Assembly (NCBI RefSeq): GCF_026914265.1
Contig: NC_069135.1
Location: 38,893,946-38,957,945 of the forward strand
Direction: 5' to 3'
From: Mya arenaria
Lineage: Eukaryota > Mollusca > Bivalvia > Myida > Myidae
Length of the DNA stretch: 64,000 bases
Positions 35,185-44,311 of the stretch are shown one piece after another; the first letter of the stretch is position 1, and each line of letters begins with the position of its first letter. The translations under genes and the position numbers were made by a program. The notes below the pieces were generated by a model that worked only from the letters and a program-made list of their open reading frames with translations, searched no databases and was not told where the DNA came from.

Positions 35185-38100
35185 ATGTCAGAAAGGAAGC
35201 AAAATTGGTCGTCGCGGGAGTTGGAAGAACTCGCTACTGGGCACACAAAACACAGCACCTTTTTAACTTCCAAGCACGGCCCAAGTTCTTCAGAGGCAGA
35301 GAAGAAAAGAGTTCTAAATGAAATTTTGTTGAGGTTTGTATTTTGTACAGTAGCTGCCACTTCAATGTGCGTAGATTTTTACCCCTTTAATACTAAGTTA
35401 GTGGATGCAATGCTGTCAATGATGAGTTTTATCTTTATGCATCTTGTTCAAATTATTTCATATTTAAGTCAGCCCGGGTCATAAAAATGATTATATATCA
35501 CGAGTAGAACGACATATGCCATCTAATCAATGTTATAACAGAGAATAACGTATATTACTGTATATTCAACTCTACAACATTTTTATATCAGTGTGAACAG
35601 TGTTGGCGGGAATGGGAGGACGATTGATGAAATGTCCAAGAAGTGGAAGGATTTGAAGGTATTATTTATATGTTGAACTGTCTTAGTAATTATATATAAG
35701 TATGTTTAAAATAACAATGATAAAATTATATCACTATTTATATAAGTTACATGACTCATGAGGTCAACCTACTCTTATGACAACTACAATGTATAGTGAT
35801 ATTGATCAATATTTCTAGCCCAAAATATTCATAAAAATTACTCAAAACAATTTTCCTGATGCATGTCATGCTTGTTTTTATATAAAATGCTAGAATTGTT
35901 CTACTCATCACAGAGTCGAACAAAGAAAAAGGAGCAGGGTCGCCTGAAAGCCCTGAGGAGTTCAGGATTGGGGGAGATACCAAAAACCCTTATCCTAACA
36001 GAGCTGGAGGAAAGGGTATGTAAACAAAATCATCGATAACATTTTGAGAAATATATATTGTTCGTGTGTTTATGTAAGTGTGTGCAAGGAGAGGGAAGGG
36101 TGGGTAATTTGTTATTTGCCTATAGTTAAAAAAGAACCAGGTGTGTGTGTGTCGGAAGGGGGGGGGGTCTTCTAATTTCAGTATAGTTAAAAAATGACAG
36201 GCAGACATATGCAATCATTTTTTGTTATATTTCTAAAGATGTAAATTTCATTCTTATCTTTTACATTAAAGCTTAGGTGCAGTGAATGCTGTTTCTTTAA
36301 TGTGTGTCACTCATTTCTGCTACAGGTCCTATCATGCATTCCAGCGGTATCTGTGACCGGTATTCAGACTGGAGTGGACACTAACAGATCATGTGAGTTG
36401 TAAAACACTCCCACTAAACAGCAACATGAAACATCTTTTAACTTAAATATTTAAATATTGAAATTATTCAATTGTCATTTGTTTCACTTAATAATGTCTT
36501 ACTTATTATATCAAAAGCATTTTTTTTATATTGGTGTTGACATATAAATATATGTATTTTATCATTATATATCATTGTTTTGATTTGTGATAAGTGAAAT
36601 GTAATGAGCCATTATGTATTACTTTTTAGTTACCAAGTTCTTAGGAGTGGCCAATGAAGATGAGGTAGAAGGTATGTATTAACAATTGTATCATAATAAA
36701 AGATGAGGAAGAAGGATTTATAAACATGTTTTATTATAAAAGTATTTCCATAATGTTCAATACTTTATGGCAGTTAAAGCTACACTCTCACAGAATAACC
36801 ATTTTTACAACTTTTTTTCATTTTTTGTCTTGGAAAGAGTACATTTTTGCGTAAATATTTGCAATCCAATGATATAAGATTGGTGACAAAAGATCAGATT
36901 GTAGATTTTCATATTTCCGTTCGAAAATTAAAGTTTTATGGTTTAAACCGTTTACTAACGGTTTAAGAAAAATGCATAAAACATTAAAAAATTAACTTAA
37001 ATATAAAAACCTGTAATTTAATTTTGTCAGCAGTCGTAAATAACTGGTTTCCATGGATATTTGCAAAGATTGGCTCGTTCAAGGATGAAAAATAAAAACT
37101 TGTCAAATCGTTCAATCTGTGAGGGGGCAGCTTTAAGAAACGTTTTGGATAACTAATTTTTGACACTGAAACATGATGATTTATACAGCAGTTCAAGATT
37201 GTTTGAATGATTTTGCATTTAACTATTAAAGGAGTGTATTCTTGACAAGCTGAAGTAAAGAAATTTAACCAATTTAATTCAAAATTTGCTTATTAGGTTA
37301 TCATCAATAAAATATTTATACATTTATTTTGACATTATTGTATTTGCAGTGGCCGCTAAAGAAAATTGCCCTTCAGCGGCTGACTACACAAACTGTGCTG
37401 GTAAGAACTAAAAGTATTCAACAGTTAATTCTTTTTGTAGTGTATTAAGGTGTTCTATATACATTAATTTGAAGTGGCAGCTATACAAAATTCCCGTAGG
37501 TGAGAAGGTGTCAGTAGATCTGATTGCAGCCCAATTTCGTCTTATCGGTTTCTTTTTTTGTCCTGTCCTACTCTTTCTCCTAATGGTTTGATTTTAACCA
37601 CATATATCATAAAAGATACCTAACTTAACAAAATGATGTGTCATTCACAAGACTTACGTTCAAACTTAAAGTCAAGGTCACAACATTGATCTGGTATTAA
37701 TATGTTTTGCTAAATAAGCTAAATAAAGGTTTAATGATGAGTTTATGTTACTAACCAGTACCATTTTTTTTCCAATATTCCGCAATGTACATTAATTGCA
37801 ATTCTTTGGCACATTTAGATTCAGTGAAACAAATTTCACATGCAATAAATGCACTTTTTTGCATAACATTTATAAATAATACTTTCCAATATGTAGCCAG
37901 TGTGCGGTCAAAGTTTAATAAATAGCTTCAAGAATTAATGTTGTTTGTTACAAGTTTTTCTTTCCTTACAGAATCGTCAAGTGACACAGTAAAAAATATA
38001 AGATGTAGTTCTGGGACATCCTCAACAGGAAAAAGGAAGCGTGAATATTATGGTATAAAATTAACTCTTAAGAACAATTGTTTTGCCAACAAAACCTTTT

Positions 38101-38932
38101 TCACAAACAATGTTTAAAAAAAAAGCTTTGTGTTTGCTACTATCATTGTCTGTTAAGTAATAATAATTGATGGAGGTCAGGTGTGTTAGCTTTTTATACA
38201 TGCACTCAGGCATTACCCATACAGCCAGTGCTCTGTTAAGATTGAAAGTCATTTCATATTTTTTAGCAGATTGCACAGACAGAATGTTACCCTGGTAAGA
38301 AGCTTCCCTGGTTATTAAACATGAAAAGGTGTATAGCACTGTCACAGGGGACTCCCGGACGACAACTAGTACTTTTTAGTGATGAGACTGGGAATCGAAC
38401 CTGCGACCCCTTGATTGATAAACAAGTGTGTTACCATTAGAACACAGATTCACCACTGAAATTTAGTAATGATTTAAAGCCTTGATAACAATGTATTTAT
38501 TATATTATTTGAAATGAGATTTTTTGCTGCTGGTAGTCATACCTCTTAATTCCTTTATTTTGTATATGCATAAACTCCTTCAAATGATTTATAATGACAT
38601 GTTTGATGAGAATCATTACATAATCATTTTTATTAAACACTGATTCAATACAGTGGTACAGTACATAATTTATTCATTACTTGCTGTTTTCTAAATTGAA
38701 AACCCTACTACATCTATCCCATTTATCTGTTAAAGTTTGAATGAAGATAACATTACAATATATTGTTTCCAAATAGGTGTTTTAAACATTATCAGTTCAA
38801 TACATTGACTTAAAAAATTGAATATGTATCTTTATAGACTGCCAGTGCTCGGACGAGCTGATCAGTTTACAGAGGGAACTGTTGGCAGAGAGCAGGAAGT
38901 GGCATATTGTTGTCAATACACAGATTGTGTAG
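35185..38932 (+). CDS. Harbinger Myb/SANT-like DNA-binding protein (217 aa, eight exons)
   Basis: Inferred exons: 35,185-35,333; 35,592-35,658; 35,914-36,015; 36,326-36,392; 36,630-36,671; 37,350-37,400; 37,972-38,052; 38,838-38,932 (TAG). All introns are GT..AG, phases agree, and the 654 nt read through without a stop. Residues about 5-80 form a Myb/SANT-like domain with W8 and W68 (NWSSRELEELA, MSKKWKDLKSRTKKK), as in NAIF1-like and Harbinger accessory proteins. Residues 95-120 (TLILTELEERVLSC, IPAVSVTGIQTG) match the conserved segment after that domain. GKRKRE near residue 180 is a likely nuclear localisation signal, and residues 194-205 (LISLQRELLAES) form a short leucine-rich helix. In this superfamily the protein binds element ends and helps the transposase reach the nucleus. 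Small exons could be alternatively spliced. Confidence 0.85.
36778..37132. mobile_element. TTAA-flanked MITE nested in the fifth intron of the Myb-like gene
   Basis: 355 bp between TTAA at 36,774-36,777 and TTAA at 37,133-37,136. The left end reads AGCTACACTCTCACAGAATA and the right end, inverted, AGCTGCCCCCTCACAGATTG, with further inverted similarity inside. The TTAA target is characteristic of piggyBac-type elements. Partial relatives occur at about 25,235 and 54,966. It sits wholly inside an intron and leaves the splice sites untouched. Confidence 0.85.
38340..38455 (-). mobile_element. tRNA-derived SINE head inside Harbinger intron
   Basis: On the minus strand the segment reads TTCTAATGGTAACACACTTG, like a worn A box, and about 30 bp later CGCAGGTTCGATTCCCAG, an exact B box (GGTTCGATTCC). 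The sequence continues into a non-tRNA body toward 38,340. It lies in the seventh intron of the Myb-like gene. A decayed tRNA gene is an alternative, but the A region fits a SINE better. Confidence 0.65.
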
Positions 38933-41900
38933 TTTACAGCAGGCTAAAAAAACCCGACAGCTCTTTCCTGGTGAAAATGGCAGCACACCCCCCGATCTGT
39001 GTAGGCATCTGGAAAAAAATCAATTGTTATATAGCAAAAAAACACAACCATTAATACAGATGAATAGCTGAACAAACAAATATAAACATTTAAGTAAAAA
39101 TTACTAGATGTGGTGATGCTGAATGTTGTATTGAAACCATTTGTATTTAAAGTTAATCGGGAAATACTCAAAAATATAGTCTTTGTACTATTCAAAAATA
39201 ATTTAGATTTTTTTTAAGTGCATTGAAAAACGGTATAGAGGGTTGTTTTTTCTAAAATCCCAAATTGCCCTTAACTTTTAATTGCCTAAAACTTTAATCT
39301 ACGTCAATCAGGAGCCATCACTTGTATTTAGGATATGGAGTTATGTAACCTTATTGGGTGATGGTCCTGAACAATTATGTGAAGTATTAAGTCAATTAAA
39401 TGAAGGGTATAGAAGTTATTAATAAATATCCCAACTTGCCTTAAAACTTGAACCTAAGTTTCATAGTCAATCAGAGGCCATAATTTGTATAAAAGATAAT
39501 ATAGAGTTATCTAACCTCATCATGTGATGGCACTGAACAACTGTGTGAATTATAAAGTCAATTGAATGAAGGGTATTGGACTTATAAGTGAAAATCCTAA
39601 CTTGCCCTAAAACTTTAACCGGACGCTGAAGCTGGGGCTAGTAGTATAGCCCACCTATTCTTCGAATAGTCGAGCTAAAAATGGCTTACCTAAATCTTGA
39701 CTTCAAAACACCAAAAGCCCTCTCAACAACTTCTCTTGCAGTCTTGTGGCGTCTGTTGTACCTCTCCTCATTCTCATTTGATGGGTGCAGAATAGGAGTA
39801 ATTAAATAACGCCTCAGCGGGTACCCACTGTCGCCTAGAAGTACAGCCTCCAAGTCTGCTTCTAGATAGTCCTACATGTAGATATAATACATTGCATATT
39901 GAAGTGAGAATAAATTAAATATGGGTGACACTCCATGTACATTGTAATATAAAATTTATATAAATTGAAATTATTTCAAGCTTTTCTTACACAGCCATGA
40001 TTTCTTTATATATATATACAGGGCCTTTTATCGGTACCTTCCCTTATTCAATGAATTAAGACGAAAAAAGAGAATGAAAATAAACAGGGGCTTTCGAAGA
40101 GATAACAGGCCAGCTTTACAGTAGATACAATAATTGCAGTTGTTGATATACTTTATATAACAAGGCATATTAAAATAATATGCAAGACCTGTGTATGACA
40201 TTGAAGTAAAATCACATTGTGAGACATGATTACTTCTTTAACCATGCATTGTTTATACCTTTAACACCGAATTGTCAAAAACACCAGCATCATGTGAGGA
40301 ACCAGGCCACTTTGCCACTATGTCAATGAATCTGAAATTGCCAATAATTAAAACATTAACTAATACAAAGCCATTTTCTTCATTTAACATCATTGATTTA
40401 ACAAAAAAATTCATTCAACAAGTTATGCTCCAGAAAAGTTATACTAATAATATATATAAACAAATAGGCAAGTATATCATTTAAATTATTTTGTTTTTGT
40501 TTTTTTGCATCTCAAGATTTATTTCATGTCAAAAGGAATAAGTCACCTACCTCAAGTCTGAGGAAGCCACTGCTTGGCAATTGATGGCATGAAACCCCTT
40601 ACGGCATACGAATGACTCTTCATTTGCTGTTGGGGCCAGAATCGGTACTAAAGTACCATCAACAGCACCTACAATGTTTGGGAATTTACACTTCCTGTAG
40701 AAACCCCTCTTCACTGACATCTGGTCATCCCTCTGAACAGGAAACCTGCAAATTTTTGAGTGTTTCTTTTAAATATAAGCAAAGTATAAGATTAACAGAT
40801 ATAGGTGTATAAGAAGTCAAGAACAGATATATGTGTATAAGATGAATGGATATAGGTGTCAGTAAACAATGACTGTTTTATCACTGTAACTCTGAAACAA
40901 AAGGTATGAGCATTGAATTTGACAATATCAACAATTCAAAAATACTTATTTCATTACTATTCACAGTCTAGCAAAAATATTGTGAACAAAGTTGTTATTG
41001 GGTTATTACAAGATTGCATTGTATTATTACATACACAGTCCATCATGTAGGCACAATGGAGTACCAAGATGAGACCCACTTGTCGAACATGGTAAAAATC
41101 TATAAAAATTGTATTGCTTAAGCCGTGCACCAATTCTGGTCGTCTTTGTCATAAGCAAGTATGCTTACATCAGCCTTTAGTGGACAATTACATCACTATG
41201 TTATGCACTCACACCATGCTATCCTAAATGGCATTTGATTTTCTGTAGAGAATTGATATAATATCAATATGTTAATTATGAACAGAAAGGTGAATGAGTG
41301 ATGTTACTTGATATTGTCAACGTTGTTGATTACAGCATCGACAAATCCATGGATAATTCTGCAGACACTCGATCTGCTCACTCCGTGTGTGTCAGCAACC
41401 TCCGAAAAAAAGGCACCTTTTGCCAGGCACCGGAGACCAACAAGAACCTGAAATAATTTCTCAATGTTAATATGAGAATAACACGCAAACATTTACATTC
41501 AGAGTATTCACTGGGGTTAATTCAAGAACCATGTATTCTCTTAAATGATGATGAAATTATAAAGTTTTACTTGAATCTCCGGCTTACTCTACATTGTACA
41601 TGAAACCTATAGGCTATAGGCACCCATTTCATAACACCTAATATACCTCCAATGATATGACAGAAGCATATTTGGTTTTCATGTTGAGTACTGTTAAGAC
41701 TAAACACTTCCTACCACTTTTCAAATAGAACAGATATGTCAACATTAAAAATGACAACTGGGTCTGACAGATTGTGATGTCCAATATCCATAGAATTGTC
41801 CATTAACATACAATTTAGCGAATTAAACAGCAAATGACGAGATAATTCAATAAAGGGGCTGTATATCTACATTATGAATGCCCAAACTATCAGAAAGAAA

Positions 41901-42305
41901 CGTATCTAAGATGGAAAACTTAGCTGCATTTATCCCAAACGTATTTGCATTTTGCTCAGTGACGGTGAAGGTCAACCGGATGTTGATTTCATACATACCT
42001 ATGTACACCGTATTTCCCGTTCGATTTCGTACCGACTAGTACATTAAATAATGATGTAAAGTACATTTGACTCTTACTTGAGTGTCGGGAGGAATAGTAT
42101 GTCCACCGCGATAGGTCTTTTCCAAAGTCTGGCCGACTGTTTCAAGCAAATTTTGAAACAACACCCGATCCAAACGGTAACGGGAAACAAAATCAAGATC
42201 CCGTACCACTATCGATGAAATGCGAGCATTAAAAACTCGCCTTATGGGCACTTTTCTTCGACGACAACGTCGTTGTTGGAAAATAACCGCAACTGCGTCG
42301 GCCAT
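38867..42305 (-). CDS. PIF/Harbinger DDE transposase (319 aa, six exons)
   Basis: Inferred exons on the minus strand: 42,305-42,078; 41,447-41,308; 40,745-40,551; 40,331-40,259; 39,871-39,690; 39,008-38,867 (TAA). Every junction is GT..AG and the 960 nt stay open. Residues about 77-122 hold a helix-turn-helix-like segment (VADTHGVSRSSVCRII). The DDE nuclease fold follows: D152 in GAVDGTLVPI, the RKGFHAINCQAV strand, the WPGSSHD box (residues 196-202), D226 in LLGDSGYPLRRY and E262 in VVERAFGVLKSRF, then the C-terminal CLHRSGG..LHNLCI..N segment. These are the hallmark motifs of Harbinger (HARBI1-like) transposases, and length and motif order are normal. It would act in the nucleus on the 29-bp TIRs with the Myb-like partner. 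No inactivating change was seen, so it may be active. Confidence 0.93.
39260..39625. repeat. About 165-bp tandem repeat in the last transposase intron
   Basis: The phrase order AACTTGCCTTAAAACTTGAA, 'gtcaatcagaggccat', 'gagttatctaacct', 'gtgatgg.actgaacaa', 'aagtcaattgaatgaagggta' is present twice, with a third start at 39,597. The spacing is 163-168 bp. It lies within the intron at 39,009-39,689 and does not touch the splice sites. Confidence 0.8.
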
Positions 42306-42457
42306 TTTTGCGTCTTAAAGTCAAGTTGCGACTGGTAGTACGACGTCGCAAAAAAAGCACCGATATTTGCGACCAGCAGGTGCTCTTTGCGACGTCGCAA
42401 TTTTGATGAAACGCATTTTGCGATGCGATCGGCAAATTTGCGACGTCGCAGTCTAAT

Positions 42458-42486
42458 TTTGCGATGCGACCATTAATGAAACGGGG
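42458..42486 (-). repeat. Right terminal inverted repeat of the Harbinger element
   Basis: 29 bp ending CCATTAATGAAACGGGG, the perfect inverted partner of 34,941-34,969. Inside it, words GCGACGTCGCA and GCGATGCGATCGGC repeat from about 42,330 to 42,457. Confidence 0.97.
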
Positions 42487-42575
42487 CCCAGACCTGACGC
42501 TCATGTCTGCTCCTCGGGCGTCACCCGCAACTACAGTAGGACCCACGGCCAATTGCACACCAGACCTGACACTCA
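42487..42575. repeat. 72-bp minisatellite, right remnant
   Basis: Slightly more than one unit of the 72-bp repeat (CAGACCTGACGCTCATGTCT and CCCACGGCCAATTGCACACC) continues after the Harbinger right end, then decays into CATATGCTCATATATATATG. It proves that the element inserted into the array near its right edge. Confidence 0.93.
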
Positions 42576-43828
42576 TATGCTCATATATATATGTCAGAAA
42601 GTATTCCCCACGTATGATATTTTTTAATCCACCTACAGAATAAAAATTTAAAACTTCTGATACTGTTAGTTATATATGTAGTACACTGACAATATTCTAA
42701 GAGTTGTATAGTTATTTTACTCGCACAACCTCTGCGTTGTGTTAAATTATGTCTGTTTTAGTTAGTTTTATGCTTAGATTATTAAAACAAAAAAAACGAC
42801 CTATTTATTGCTGTTTATAAGGTATGTATAGTAACACCTTATACAGGTAAAACAATTACGCCACCACCCCCACCCCAAATCCTGGAACCGCCCCTGACTT
42901 GGTGTATTTGTTACTTGGAACGCTTGAGGTTACTTGGTATACACACGGACCTATAAACTATGGTTAATGGTATACATGTGGTTGATTGGTACCGTAATGT
43001 TGATAAGGATAACTGCACACTTCGAACTTTCTTCCAAATTTAGTATGTTGGGGTCGTTAAACACTTCAGTCAGGGTTTATTGTCGTGCAAATCGGCCAAT
43101 TTACGATATAATTTATAAGAAAATTATTTAGAGTTGTGTGACCCCAACTACTAGGCCATCTCCGCAACGTCGGTATCATTCGGAACATCGAAATCAACTT
43201 CGGATGTATGTGTATGGTTTACAAATACATTTAATTCCGCTGCAAGTAGATCGAGTAGTAATTTCAATTTAACAGGAAAAATGTCTTTACTGTTGGGAAT
43301 CCAAATTTTTTATGCAATAATACACTTCACTGGCAATCCATTTAAACTTGAATACACAAAATACACATTCAAAACTACTTAAAATAGATACTATTATCTA
43401 AAACCTTACGAACTACTTCCAAAGATGTACTAACATACATCAGATCGAAATCGCCGAGGATTTCCCAATGTCTCTGGGGCAATCGTGATCATTCGGCAGC
43501 CTTCTACAAGCTCGGGATATACTTATTTCGTTGTGCGTTCCGAGTGTAGAAACGCCTACTAAACCTGAAGTTGTTGACTTCTATTGTAATTAATACGGGA
43601 CACAATCTCGGCATGTTTAAAATGTGTTTAGATTTTGACAAGAATAACTGAGCAAGGTTGTAACAACGCTTATCATTTGGATATTGTGTAATATGTCAGT
43701 GTTACATTGATGTGTTTTCTTCGTGTCAGTACAAAACAATTTACATCCTTGAAACAAAATAAACAGACGTGGTTGAATGAACATATATTTGATATAGATC
43801 GTGAATCTTTTGAAATTCAAGAGAGAAA
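42576..43828 (+). other. Diverged upstream modules of TRIM-like gene B
   Basis: No protein is encoded. At 42,870-42,897 'cctggaaccgcccctg' resembles a hAT-type end, as at 17,265. At 42,895-42,945 two units of the 19-bp repeat (TTGAGGTTACTTGGTATAC) mark the unexpanded counterpart of 15,690-16,795. From 43,000 the order of phrases ('gaactttcttcc', 'gttggggtcgtt', 'cagtcagggtttattgtcg') matches 16,840-17,580. Confidence 0.6.
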
Positions 43829-43862
43829 ATGGAATCTAATTTCTAATCATCAATATCTTCCA
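43829..43862 (+). pseudogene. Relic first-exon start upstream of gene B
   Basis: 'gagagaaaATGGAATCTAAT' followed by a stop and 'atcatcaatatcttcc' is the decayed start of a TRIM-like first exon, the counterpart of 17,819-17,850. The true ATG is 483 bp downstream. The leader before it is a copy of the leader before the real start. Confidence 0.75.
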
Positions 43863-44094
43863 ATATATGGTGTTGGGGTTTGAGAAGCACTAGAACTCAG
43901 TGTTATTGTCCGTGGAAATGGGTCAATTCGCTATAAAATATACAGGAAAAGTACTCCCTACAACTATTCGACCATCTCCGGTAAGCTCGGAATAGACAAT
44001 CGTTACAACTCGGCAGTCTTCGGCAAACCCGGGATCGTGGGAAGGCCCACTGGAAAGTCGATAACTATTCTAAATGTTGACACAGGAATAAAAT

Positions 44095-44311
44095 ACGGGA
44101 TGTTTGTATTTGAACAATGATTGTAAATTATATACGGTTGTTACTACGCTTATCATTTTGATATCGTGTTAGATGTCAGTGTTTAATTGATCGAACTATT
44201 GGTTTTCTTCGTATCAGCTCAGTACAAAATAATAAACTTCCTAGTTACAAAATAAACAGAATCCGACTGTTTGAAGTAGTTTGTGAGTCATTTTTAATCT
44301 CAAGAGTGAAA
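44095..44311 (+). promoter_or_regulatory. Proximal promoter and leader of TRIM-like gene B (inferred)
   Basis: Shares GTATCAGCTCAGTACAAAA, ACTTCCTAGTTACA and AATAAACAGAA with the regions before genes A and C. Conservation and position suggest promoter and leader sequence. No start site can be assigned. Confidence 0.5.

Larger units (their letters stand above)
34941..42486. mobile_element. PIF/Harbinger DNA transposon, 7,546 bp, apparently complete
   Basis: The ends are 29-bp inverted repeats that match perfectly (34,941-34,969 and 42,458-42,486), beginning CCCCGTTTCATTAATGG. Inside each end is a second, weaker inverted motif (TGCGTTTCAT) and repeated GCGACGTCGCAA/GCATCGCAAA words, likely binding sites. 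The element carries the two genes that define the superfamily: a Myb/SANT-like protein on the plus strand and a DDE transposase on the minus strand, arranged tail to tail. It splits the 72-bp minisatellite. The usual 3-bp TWA target duplication is not visible; the flanks only allow an ambiguous 2-bp GC. Introns hold a TTAA MITE, a SINE-like head and a 165-bp repeat. Confidence 0.95.

Noticed and set aside
35914-36015. Alternative frame of Harbinger exon 3 reading SNKEKGAGSPESPEEF
   Set aside because: It is open but requires an acceptor two bases later. The chosen frame keeps phase with all exons and gives the conserved LTELEER segment.
38380-38455. Functional tRNA gene
   Set aside because: The B box is perfect but the A region and acceptor stem do not fit a tRNA cloverleaf; a SINE head explains it better.
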